Virus record (IMG/VR): IMGVR_UViG_3300042298_004108
Span: 1-37,399 of that record
DNA from: a virus
DNA length: 37,399 bases
Reading direction: 5' to 3' (one strand)
The position numbers and the translations under genes are program-made. The notes beneath the pieces were generated by a model, which worked only from the letters and a program-made list of their open reading frames with translations, was not told the origin of the DNA and searched no databases. How positions within the stretch are numbered: the first letter of the stretch is position 1; each line of letters starts with the position of its first letter. Shown here piece by piece: positions 14,081-22,700 of the stretch.

Positions 14081-14880
14081 GAAGCTAAGAATGACTTTAA
14101 TTTAGATTGAGCTTCTTCAGGACTTACTATTTGTTGAACTGTTTTTGTAACGTTTTCTTTAGACATTAAATCTCGTATTTCCTGTTCAAGTTTTTCTTTT
14201 TGAGCTATTGATCTAGCTTTTTCCTTCTCTGATTTTTCTTTTGCGTCAGTAGGAATATACGGAGAAATATACTGGTCTACAATGTCTTCCAAATCTCTTG
14301 CGTCAACTAATTTTTTATCTTTTGTAGTAGCTACAAAGTTATTTCCAAATAAATTAAGATAAGGGATAAAGTTTTTAGTTACATTAGCCCATGTTTGCAT
14401 TACAATTGAAGGCATTAAACTACGATCTTCACCTCCTGAGCGTTCAAATCTATCTTCGTTTTTATCAAGTGATTTTTCAAGTGAAGAATAAACGTAAACC
14501 ATAAACACTTCATAACCAGCATCTTCTAAAGTTTTCTTTAATTGCTCTGTTTTGTTAAATGAAGCAGCAGTACCATCAATTACAATGTTTTCTCTATCTT
14601 GAATATCTTGGTTAAGTTTTTGCTGGTATGATTTTTGGGCTTGTTGCATTGCAACTGCTGCTTTACTTCTACCTTCAGAATCTGCTTTTTTAAGATCTAA
14701 AGATACCCCAGCTGCTTTTAAATTAGCTATAAAATCGTCATCAATATTTAAAACTTTTAAACCTAAATTTGAGATAATATCTCCAACAATAGATGATTTA
14801 CCAGCACCAGGAGCACCAGCTAAGATGACAGCTTTAGGAGCACCTTGTGCCTCTCTAAGTAATTGAACCAATGAAATCAT
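14077..14880 (-). CDS. P-loop kinase (zeta-toxin/AAA_33-like) with capsid-targeting-like N-terminus
   Basis: The 267-residue protein begins MISLVQLLRE then Ala, matching the T4 capsid-targeting sequence in length and in the L-x-E-A end. The enzyme part starts immediately after: a strand (A-V-I-L-A), Walker A G-A-P-G-A-G-K-S-S (22-30), an acidic N-I-D-D-D-F substrate-side motif, and I-V-I-D-G-T as Walker B region, with D-R-F-E-R and a lid-like stretch. This is the layout of zeta-toxin/polynucleotide-kinase-like small-molecule kinases. The C-terminal 60 residues are a charged coiled-coil-like helix. It is the first gene after the motif at 14896 and overlaps the multi-enzyme gene by ATGA. A kinase packaged in the head and injected is inferred; the substrate is unknown. 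Confidence 0.88.
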   Translation of the reverse strand: MISLVQLLREAQGAPKAVILAGAPGAGKSSIVGDIISNLGLKVLNIDDDFIANLKAAGVSLDLKKADSEGRSKAAVAMQQAQKSYQQKLNQDIQDRENIVIDGTAASFNKTEQLKKTLEDAGYEVFMVYVYSSLEKSLDKNEDRFERSGGEDRSLMPSIVMQTWANVTKNFIPYLNLFGNNFVATTKDKKLVDARDLEDIVDQYISPYIPTDAKEKSEKEKARSIAQKEKLEQEIRDLMSKENVTKTVQQIVSPEEAQSKLKSFLAS

Positions 14881-14895
14881 ACACGCATATTTACG

Positions 14896-14904
14896 TATAA
14901 ATAT
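14896..14904 (-). promoter_or_regulatory. Stranded ATATTTATA motif
   Basis: ATATTTATA on the coding strand ends 15 nt before the ATG at 14880 and overlaps the stop of the exonuclease gene. It would start transcription of the putative injected-enzyme block. Confidence 0.6.
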
Positions 14905-15689
14905 TAAAGTTCTCTTTTAACTGTAGTTCTGAATTCAGTAAAAATAGGTGAGTGTTTTGGATTTTCTAAATCAAACAATTTCTTAACTGTTTTAAATATA
15001 TCCATGTTTTCCTCTATAGTGCGACTAGATTCATAGATTTCCCATCCCTTACCTTGTATAGATCCAGATTTAGGGCCGCGCTTAGATGATTTGAGCCACA
15101 AAACAGCTGTGCGGTCAACTTGCTTACCGTAGCATTCTTGGTAACACGTAGCGTAAGCAGCTGTTTGTAGATCGTACGTTGTTTGTAGGTTATTAGAGGT
15201 TTTAAAGTCAATAATCCAAAGTTCTGTTTTACCCTCAAAATCTATTTCACAAACCAAGTCACAAGTACCAGCAATCTCATATTCATCAGAGAATAGATGA
15301 ACTTCGGTTTCGATTAATTTTGGTTTATATATTTCCCAAAAATCTACAAAACGAAGAAACATCTGCCATACATCTGGATTATGTTGTGGGTTGCCCCATT
15401 CGTTTAGAAAGTGTAGCTCTTTACCATTTAGATAATCCTCGATTAGCTCGTGAGTAGCTGTACCTTCTTCACCTGCTTTTTTAACAATATGTTCAGAAGC
15501 GTACCCTACTTTTTTTAACCAATCCTCAAAGAATTTTCCTTTAGGGTAAGCCGACAACACGTAAGTGATAGAAGGATAGTATTTCCCGTTACGTCTGTAA
15601 TAACGTGAATCTGGCATTGTAATCTGTTTAGCATCTTCAGAGATCTCTAGGATTCTGTTGTAAGATTGCTTAATGTTTCTTTTACTCAT
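14904..15689 (-). CDS. PD-(D/E)XK exonuclease (RecB/Cas4-like)
   Basis: The 261-residue protein has the full motif set of the RecB-family nuclease fold: H80 in G-T-A-T-H-E-L-I-E, E127/E129, D144 in G-T-C-D-L-V, D161-F-K163 in I-I-D-F-K-T, and Q175 in L-Q-T-A-A-Y. This matches phage exonucleases used in DNA repair, recombination or host-DNA degradation. It has no Cys cluster of the Cas4 type, so an iron-sulfur cluster is unlikely. It starts inside the stop of the primase gene (ATGA), tying it to replication. It is probably Mg-dependent and acts on DNA ends. Confidence 0.92.
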   Translation of the reverse strand: MSKRNIKQSYNRILEISEDAKQITMPDSRYYRRNGKYYPSITYVLSAYPKGKFFEDWLKKVGYASEHIVKKAGEEGTATHELIEDYLNGKELHFLNEWGNPQHNPDVWQMFLRFVDFWEIYKPKLIETEVHLFSDEYEIAGTCDLVCEIDFEGKTELWIIDFKTSNNLQTTYDLQTAAYATCYQECYGKQVDRTAVLWLKSSKRGPKSGSIQGKGWEIYESSRTIEENMDIFKTVKKLFDLENPKHSPIFTEFRTTVKREL

Positions 15690-16615
15690 ATTAATTGAAG
15701 TTTCTTTGACATTAAATCATATTGTGACAAAGGGTGGGTGTTTTGGATAATTTCGGTAATATTCCTAAATCCCATTTCAGAGGGATCTTTATCGTCTAAT
15801 TCCACTAAATAGACTTCTTTACCTTCGTTAAGTAATTGCTCACAGAACTTAATAGCATCTTTTTGAGCATCTTTATCTAAAGCAATATATATCTTTTTTA
15901 CCTCAGATGTAACAATTTTTTTCATTAATGCTTTTTGAATATACTTTCCTAAAAGCGGAATAGCATTTCGTTTAACAGCCAAGGCATCAAACATACCTTC
16001 AACTAAAATTAAAGGTGAAGACCAATTAATAAATAATTCAAAAGGTACAATATCTTTACTTAAAGGTGGGTTTTTGTATTTTGCTGGGGAGTGGGTATTA
16101 AAGTTACGAGCGACGAAATAATTTAATGCTCCTTCGTGGGAATACGACGGAATAATGATCATATAATCATATATACCACCACTGCAATAACCAATATTGT
16201 AGCGCAGTATATCCGCTTTAGTTACACCTCGTTTTTTTAAATAAACTAGTGCTTGTCTACCTTTAATATCACTTTTTGTGATTTCAAGTAAAGGTTTAAA
16301 TTCTTTAGGTAACTCTAAAGCTTCTATTTTTTGAGTGTATATCCCTGTATCCGAGTAGGTAACGTGTTTTTTAAGCTCAAATATTTTCTCTTCGGGAGCT
16401 TTAGCTTGTTTAAATAAAACAACTAAATTTGTACCTTTTTTATTACAAACCCAACAATGCCAAGGATTACCTTTTACAGAATCATCAAAATTAATCTCTA
16501 GTTTTGGTTTTTGGTGATGACAAAATGGGCAGTTATATGCCTGGTTGCCTCGTGCCGTTGGTTTTCCAACTCCTAAAACCGAATTTACTATATTAACTAG
16601 TAGATTATTTACCAT
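15686..16615 (-). CDS. DNA primase (zinc ribbon plus TOPRIM, DnaG/gp61-like)
   Basis: The 309-residue protein has a zinc ribbon (C29-P-F-C32 and H-C54-W-V-C57), a central primase core, and a TOPRIM domain with E206 (V-E-G-M-F-D) and D247/D249 (A-L-D-K-D-A). It also has K-D-P-S-E-M-G near 276-282, a usual primase TOPRIM motif. The length is close to T4 gp61. It makes RNA primers for lagging-strand synthesis, normally with a hexameric helicase, which is not in this window. The ATG at 16615 lies in the palindrome ACCATATGGT and downstream of a perfect hairpin, which may control its translation. It overlaps the exonuclease gene by ATGA. Confidence 0.92.
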   Translation of the reverse strand: MVNNLLVNIVNSVLGVGKPTARGNQAYNCPFCHHQKPKLEINFDDSVKGNPWHCWVCNKKGTNLVVLFKQAKAPEEKIFELKKHVTYSDTGIYTQKIEALELPKEFKPLLEITKSDIKGRQALVYLKKRGVTKADILRYNIGYCSGGIYDYMIIIPSYSHEGALNYFVARNFNTHSPAKYKNPPLSKDIVPFELFINWSSPLILVEGMFDALAVKRNAIPLLGKYIQKALMKKIVTSEVKKIYIALDKDAQKDAIKFCEQLLNEGKEVYLVELDDKDPSEMGFRNITEIIQNTHPLSQYDLMSKKLQLI

Positions 16616-16643
16616 ATGGTGTAAGATACGAACAATATCTTAC
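16611..16643 (-). promoter_or_regulatory. Hairpin and palindrome at the primase start
   Basis: On the minus strand, GTAAGATA pairs with TATCTTAC around a seven-base loop (+ strand 16621-16643). It includes the stop codon of the upstream gene. Directly after it comes the 10-base palindrome ACCATATGGT (16611-16620), whose centre is the primase ATG. There is no U-tract, so a terminator is unlikely; a translational control site or operator fits better. Confidence 0.5.
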
Positions 16644-17083
16644 TCAGCAAAGTCTTTTCTGAAGAACTTACCTAGAATGTTATCGTTAAAATATCCGTCT
16701 TGTTTTTCTATGACCCCTAACATAAATAGATATTTGCATTCGTAGTAAGTTAATAACTTTTTATTGGATACCAACTGTAAAATTTCGCGAGTGAATTCTT
16801 CTTGCTTACCTTCTTTTATTAAGTCTAAAATAGGTTTAGCTGAGCCATAGTAGGTTTTCCAGTCGCTTTCCTTTTGAACAATTTCTGTAGTAGGTTTTCT
16901 ACCCCTTCCGGTTTGTTCAACAAGTTGTTTTTTGGTAAGTTTTTTTCTTACGTTATGGAATAACGATTTTTTACCAATGTAGGATTTACCTGTAGGTTGG
17001 TGTATCGATATGTAAATGAAACCGTAAGTGTTTTGGGGGAGATCCTCTAGAGAGAGGACCTCTTTATTTTGATATAACCACAT
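16640..17083 (-). CDS. GIY-YIG-like putative endonuclease (SegE-like)
   Basis: The 147-residue protein has G-F-I-Y-I-S (21-26) and S-Y-I-G-K-K (34-39), a fit to the GIY-YIG core strands. A basic stretch (K-K-L-T-K-K-Q, then G-R-G-R-K-P) follows, then Y-Y-G-S near 79 and a C-terminal helical part with Y-Y-E-C-K-Y-L-F. Proteins of this shape occur in T4-like phages and are annotated SegE-like endonucleases. It may be a homing-type or repair nuclease, or a domesticated structural relative; a clear catalytic Glu is E114 in Y-E-C-K-Y-L. It lies between the tail module and the primase. Confidence 0.8.
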   Translation of the reverse strand: MWLYQNKEVLSLEDLPQNTYGFIYISIHQPTGKSYIGKKSLFHNVRKKLTKKQLVEQTGRGRKPTTEIVQKESDWKTYYGSAKPILDLIKEGKQEEFTREILQLVSNKKLLTYYECKYLFMLGVIEKQDGYFNDNILGKFFRKDFAE

Positions 17084-17087
17084 TTTA

Positions 17088-18011
17088 TTATCGGTCTAAA
17101 TTGATAAGAATTGTTGTGTCTGTTGTTCTGGATAAGGGTAGGGGTTGTGAGAGTTTCCCTACTGCTAGAAGTTCTTGTGTTTCATTATACATTCCTACTG
17201 TTGTAACATAGGGTTGGAAGTAAGAACTAGTTACGAATCCATATAATGTACCATCAGTTGAACCAGAAATTAAGGATGGGTTTTGCGAAAAATTAAATTC
17301 GTTTTCGTTTATAGTAGCTTTATACTGTGTCTCGTAAATCGTATATGATGAAGAAAATGAACAAGTAGTATTAGTATTGGTTGCCCAAAAACTAATATCT
17401 TCACCAAAAATAATATCGTCTTGATAAGTTAAAGTAGCAATACCGTGAGTATAAATTATATTTCCTACTATTAAACTTCCTGAGAGAAGATTACCTTCTC
17501 CATCATCTGTAAGACTTCCACCAGCTGTATTATTAGTCCAAATAAATGAATTAGGTTGAATGTAATCTCCAAATAAAAAACTAGGAATTGAAAGAACCGC
17601 TATTTGAACTCCTGAACCTGTAGGGAAATATCTATAGGGGGTAAGAGTAGATTGAAGATAATTATCAAATCTACCTGTTGGGTTAGATGAACCTATTATA
17701 GTATTTCCGGCTTCATCCGCTCCTGGGAGGATACTAGAAGTTGTAGCATTATCTCCATAACTTGCAGTTAAAAAATTTGAATAATATAATCCTTTAATTG
17801 AATTATAAACTAAAACTTGATATTGGGTTGTATTAATTCCTGTAGTAGTTGCTGTAGCAGGATAGAAAGTTCCAGGGTTATTAGTACCCAGGAACATATC
17901 TATTTGAACATCACTATCTGTAAAATCACTATAATTAAAGGTAAAACCCTTATTTACCTCAAATGGGGTTATGATTATATCAGAGGCTAAAAATTGTTTC
18001 CAAGCTCCCAT
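17088..18011 (-). CDS. Virion structural protein, paralogue 2 (shared C-terminal domain)
   Basis: This 307-residue protein is Ser/Thr/Gly/Asn-rich and beta-type throughout, with no charged helices, typical of tail appendage or fibre-associated proteins. Its last 69 residues (239-307: F-N-F-S-Q-N-P-S-L-I-S-G-S to the end) closely match those of the gene just upstream, including V-T-T-V-G-M-Y-N and L-L-A-V-G-K-L-S. The first 235 residues share no obvious sequence with it. This pattern suggests a common attachment or assembly domain and a variable exposed part. It is the last gene of the tail module. Confidence 0.87.
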   Translation of the reverse strand: MGAWKQFLASDIIITPFEVNKGFTFNYSDFTDSDVQIDMFLGTNNPGTFYPATATTTGINTTQYQVLVYNSIKGLYYSNFLTASYGDNATTSSILPGADEAGNTIIGSSNPTGRFDNYLQSTLTPYRYFPTGSGVQIAVLSIPSFLFGDYIQPNSFIWTNNTAGGSLTDDGEGNLLSGSLIVGNIIYTHGIATLTYQDDIIFGEDISFWATNTNTTCSFSSSYTIYETQYKATINENEFNFSQNPSLISGSTDGTLYGFVTSSYFQPYVTTVGMYNETQELLAVGKLSQPLPLSRTTDTTILINLDR

Positions 18012-18017
18012 TCATTT

Positions 18018-19031
18018 TTAGAAATCAAGTTTTACTCTAACAAGAGCTTCTTTTGTGAAATCTTTTAACAATGGTCTAGAAAGTTTAGCTACAGCTAATA
18101 ATTCACTAGCGTCATTATATAAACCTACAGTTGTAATGTATACTTGTGGGTTATTAATAAATGAACTATAAAGTACTTCACCAGTTGAACCTGAAATAAA
18201 TGATGGGTTCTGTGAGTAGTTAAATTGTGAACTTCTAGGTCTTACAAAGATAAAATCTGAAGAAATATTTTCTTGAGAATTTAGAGTAAAGGGTCTATTA
18301 TTAAAACCTGAACCTGAAATAGCGTTAAAGATTTTTCTTGGATTTTGACCGTCTGTATTAGCTGTTCTAGTAGGTACTAAGTTAATAGACTGAGAGATAG
18401 CTAAGGGATTTAATAAAATAGTTCCAATATCTGGGAGTAACCAACCATATGAACCTGAACTTGGTGAAAATCCATTAATACCATCTGTACCTGAACCTGA
18501 AAAAACTGTACCGGCTGAACCTGAAACGATTTGGAATACTCTACCTGCATCCGTAAATGTTTGAGAGGCTACTACTTGAGAATTATCTGTAAGAGTTAAG
18601 TAAGTAGAACCTGAAAGGGTAAGGGTTAATGAACCTGGAAGTAATGCTTCTTTATATCTATTTCTTTCAAATGAAAGTGCCCAGAAATCAGATCCAGTAA
18701 TACCACCCCAAGAGAAATTAGAGTTTTCATCACCTAATACTAGGATTTGATATTGGCCCCAAATAGTACCTGAATATGAGTATCCTGATACTGATGGGTC
18801 ATATAATTCGGTACCTAACCCGGTTTCATTACCATAAGTAACAGCAAATTGAATTGATTCAGTAGCGGCAGTATTGTAAACATTTAAATAATAGTTACCA
18901 GCTGAAGAAGCGGCTTGGGTAGATGACGTAAAAAACGTAAATAAACTAGCGGTTTCACCAGTCCAAATACCAGCAGTGACTGAGTCTACTGATACTACGA
19001 AATCATCTAGGTCGAGAGCTTGAAATGACAT
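18018..19031 (-). CDS. Virion structural protein, paralogue 1 (shared C-terminal domain)
   Basis: The 337-residue protein is beta-rich, with many Ser-Gly pairs and no membrane segment. Residues 270-337 (F-N-Y-S-Q-N-P-S-F-I-S-G-S, then T-T-V-G-L-Y-N-D and L-L-A-V-A-K-L-S-R-P-L) form the C-terminal domain shared with the downstream gene. I recall similar C-termini in structural proteins of marine T4-like phages. It probably sits on the baseplate or tail and may take part in host contact. It lies six bases upstream of its paralogue and ten downstream of the 217-residue structural protein. Confidence 0.87.
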   Translation of the reverse strand: MSFQALDLDDFVVSVDSVTAGIWTGETASLFTFFTSSTQAASSAGNYYLNVYNTAATESIQFAVTYGNETGLGTELYDPSVSGYSYSGTIWGQYQILVLGDENSNFSWGGITGSDFWALSFERNRYKEALLPGSLTLTLSGSTYLTLTDNSQVVASQTFTDAGRVFQIVSGSAGTVFSGSGTDGINGFSPSSGSYGWLLPDIGTILLNPLAISQSINLVPTRTANTDGQNPRKIFNAISGSGFNNRPFTLNSQENISSDFIFVRPRSSQFNYSQNPSFISGSTGEVLYSSFINNPQVYITTVGLYNDASELLAVAKLSRPLLKDFTKEALVRVKLDF

Positions 19032-19041
19032 ATTTTATAAA

Positions 19042-19695
19042 TTAAGATACTTGAGTTACTTGAACTGGGATTTGAATACGAGCTCCTGAATCTCTACCAA
19101 TTACAGTTAATGTAGCGTATAGAGTTGAGTTAGTACCAAATAATGTATTAACTGTAGTTGCTTTAAGGTTAATTGTTGTACCAACTACTGTTTTAGATAC
19201 TGAGGTTCCTAATGTTGTTGTAGCATTAAGAGCAACTGCATCTGTTGTGTTGATACCTACACCATTGAATTGGCTAAATAATCTAACATCAGAAATAGTA
19301 GCTGTGTAGCCTGCTGCTTCGGATTGGTTTCCACCTAAGTAGTTTAGGGTTTGGGGGGTAATTGCTAATGAAGCTCCTTGTTTAATTACGATTGAAGTAT
19401 AACCCAAATCTAGGATAGGTAACTTAGCTGTACCACGTGGTAAAGTTGTAAGTAAGTACTTCATAATTTGAGTACTTTGTGGAAAAGCTTCTAATAGAGG
19501 CATGTTTTCGATTGCCTGACCATAGTACGCTGACCCTGATGGTTGATTTGGATTGTAAAGTGTGTAGTCAATCTCGTCATCAGCTAAAGCAAACTGTGTG
19601 ATTTGGAATGAACCATCATTTTGAGCTAGTAATTGACGACCCTTATCTGTAAGGATAGCGTCTACGGTTACTACTGAGTTATTTAAATATCCCAT
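19042..19695 (-). CDS. Conserved tail-module structural protein
   Basis: The 217-residue protein begins with a conserved-looking block (V-D-A-I-L-T-D-K-G-R-Q-L-L-A, then I-T-Q-F-A-L-A-D-D-E-I-D-Y). This block occurs in structural proteins of marine myoviruses placed near the large baseplate protein. The second half (from about 105) is Thr/Asn-rich and beta-type (V-V-G-T-T-I-N-L-K-A-T-T-V), like an Ig-like or appendage domain. It has its own ATATTTATA motif 19 nt upstream, so it and the two downstream paralogues may be expressed more strongly than the large upstream gene. Confidence 0.85.
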   Translation of the reverse strand: MGYLNNSVVTVDAILTDKGRQLLAQNDGSFQITQFALADDEIDYTLYNPNQPSGSAYYGQAIENMPLLEAFPQSTQIMKYLLTTLPRGTAKLPILDLGYTSIVIKQGASLAITPQTLNYLGGNQSEAAGYTATISDVRLFSQFNGVGINTTDAVALNATTTLGTSVSKTVVGTTINLKATTVNTLFGTNSTLYATLTVIGRDSGARIQIPVQVTQVS

Positions 19696-19714
19696 TGTTT
19701 AATGTTTGATTTAT

Positions 19715-19723
19715 TATAAATAT
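19715..19723 (-). promoter_or_regulatory. Stranded ATATTTATA motif
   Basis: ATATTTATA on the coding strand ends 19 nt before the ATG at 19695, in the 46-base gap after the giant tail gene. It would allow separate expression of the three last structural genes. Confidence 0.6.
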
Positions 19724-19741
19724 ATTAAGTTAAAATTTTAT

Positions 19742-22700
19742 TTAGGATTTAGGCGCAGATTGCGGTTTTTCCTCAGTTTGGAATAAAGGTACGTTCGGAT
19801 TTGGATCATTGCCAAATCGTCTTGAAATATACTCTTGATTTTGTTGAACTAAAACTGTATTATCAGGTTTAGATAAACATCCTTTTCCAATTCCTGAGAA
19901 GTTAGTTACTTGAGGAGCTTGAGTTACAATTGCTCTTTTTGACTTATCTGCAGCCCAAATTAGAGCACCAAAAGATACCCCAGATACATTACCAGGCTGT
20001 CCTACGTTTTGGTTACCTCCTACTTTATCGTTATTAATAGAGTAAGTTCTAAAATCAGCTTCTTTAATACCTGCTGCTAAGTAAGTAATACCACTACCTA
20101 TATTTACTCCTGTAATTTTAATAGGCCAGTTTAAAACTTGGTTTAATGTACCTGAAGCAGTATCTCCTAAGCTTTGGTAAAGTGAAATATAATATTCACT
20201 TCCAGAAACACTTCCACTATAAAGTTCATTTAACATAGTATTAGTTGCTACTTGACTACCAGTACATTCAGCACCATTGCTATTTAAAGCTACACTATAT
20301 ATAGCACTAGTACCCGCTGATACTTTATTCCAAATAATGTATTGATCTGAGGTATTAAATACTATAGAACCGGTACCTACAACATTGGATGTAGATGGAA
20401 CTATAAAACTAGAAGTAGCAGGAATGCTAGCGTCTGTTAGTATGATTTGTGAAGCAGAAGGTGGCATAGTAGCATTTGAACCTTCATATTGATTTACTAT
20501 TACTAGATTTTCAAAGTCATATCCTCTATAATCATAATTTAGAATATCGGTATATCCTTGATCTTTTTGTTTAGTATAGAATACATTATCGGGACCAGTA
20601 GTACCAATCATTTGGGTTACAAATACAGCACCACCCTTTTCAATTTCAGGGTATGAACCACCTCCACCATTAAACTCTAATAAAGTATTACTTCTATCTT
20701 GAGCGGGATAAAATGGACTATCAATATCTGGGTTTACAGAGCCATAGTAATAACCTGGATCATTTGTTCCTTGTTCATCTGAATTTCTACTACCTATATA
20801 ACGTGGTAAAGTACTTCTTCTAGCATTATAGTTAAATGTTTGTACTGTAGAAGGAGTAGCATTACCATTTAAAATAGCTTGTTGATTAATAGGAATAGTA
20901 GCACTGTCTGGGTAATCAACATCCATGAATGTATCGTTTACTCTAGCTAAAACTGCGTTTCCGTAAACTGCGTTACAATCACTATTTTCAAAACTTGTAG
21001 GAACAAATGGTTCTAGTACAGTTAATACATTCGATTTATTAGCAATAGCTACAGTTCCCGCGGGGTTATCAGTTAAAACTGTTACATTATAAGAATTAGG
21101 AACAAGTTGAATTAAGTAATACCCAGTACCACTAAAACTAGTAGGATATTCTTGTATTGTAGTTATATCTAATTCTAAATTTCCTAAATTGTAAGATGGA
21201 AAAAATGAAGGAGTCCATCCAGAAAGAGTTACATCTCCACTAGTATATCCAGTTTGGAAAATATAGTTTAATACACTAGGTATGTAATTATCTAAATCTA
21301 AACCATTAGCTGAAGTTTTACTAATAGTAATAGCTGCAGGAGAATATATATAATCTACATATCCTGGTGAATAATCTCTTCGGTCATCTGTTGATTGTTC
21401 CCACCAAATATGGATTTCACCAGCACCCTGAACCAATTGTTGTTGGTTAACAAACCCCTGGAAAGTGGGAAGGAAACTACTTGATATATTATAAGTTATA
21501 AGAGTTGTAGGTGCTACTTTAAAAGGATCACATCCAGGATTAAGTTCCCCATCCGTAGCTACAATAGATGATCCACTAAATTCTCCATTAATAAATTCTT
21601 GAGCAGTGCTATCTGTAAATGGAATTAATTTAAATGGAGTTACATTTATACCATCCCAACTTTGAGTTACGTTAACTACTTGATTAACTGTAAATCCAAA
21701 ATCCTCATTAAAATTAGTTATCAGATTAGGCAAAGTACCACCATCTGATCCTGTAAATTGTTCAAGTGGAAATGATTCAAAATCAGTAGATGCTCTGTAA
21801 ATTCTTTGACCATCTAATAATTCAGGTACTTGACCAATTGAACCTGTTAATGTTAAATCCTGAAATAGGATAGGTGTAGTTAAACTAGCTGAGCTACTAT
21901 AAGCACCCTGTGGTGTTTCAATTGTTGCTTGTGGAAGTGGGTACTTCTGTCTTTCAAGCATATGTTGTTTAATTACAATACCGGTAGCAATACTAGTTCT
22001 AGCAGGCACATAATCTTTAACCATTTTAAAGAGTGAGTTATCAAAAAATTTAATTAATCTAACAAAATCTGTTAAATCATAGTTTTTGATATACTTTAAA
22101 AAGTATTGGTCACGTAGCTGTACTAACGACGGGTATTCCACGTTTCTCGATGGGATTAAACGCGGGTCGCCTATGTAGTCACCATAGTCAAAGAAACCGA
22201 TAGAATTAATTATATCGTCGTTAATTTCGTTTTGAGGTGAAAAAGCTACTTCTAAATAATTAATATTATTAGTGTAACTTTCACTTATAAATGAAGACTG
22301 TTGAACCGAAATCTGACTTGAAAGTACATTTGAATCTGGTAAATCTTGTTGAGTATTATCTCCGTATTCGGATGGAGCTAAAATAGTCTCGTAACGTTTA
22401 ATTTTATCAGTATTACGGTTTTTTATACCTGCTGGGAATGAATCATAGTAAATAGTACCTCTGTTTGTATTAAAACTTCCACTATTAATTCCAAAATTAC
22501 TATTAGAAGCAAATGAAGAAGTAGCAATCCAAGACCCAGTTACTTTGGGGTGTATTGAAACTGAACCTGTATATAATTCACCTCCTAATGGGGCTCTAAA
22601 TGCTAATTGAAGTGAACCACTATTAATACCATTACCCTCAATTGATTGAGGATTCATTACGTAATCTTTAAATACATCTACAGAAAGTGAAGATGTAAAG

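Noticed and set aside
14077-14880. Zeta toxin of a toxin-antitoxin pair
   Set aside because: The fold is similar, but no antitoxin-like gene is adjacent and the gene sits in a coupled phage operon with a capsid-targeting-like start; a packaged kinase fits better.
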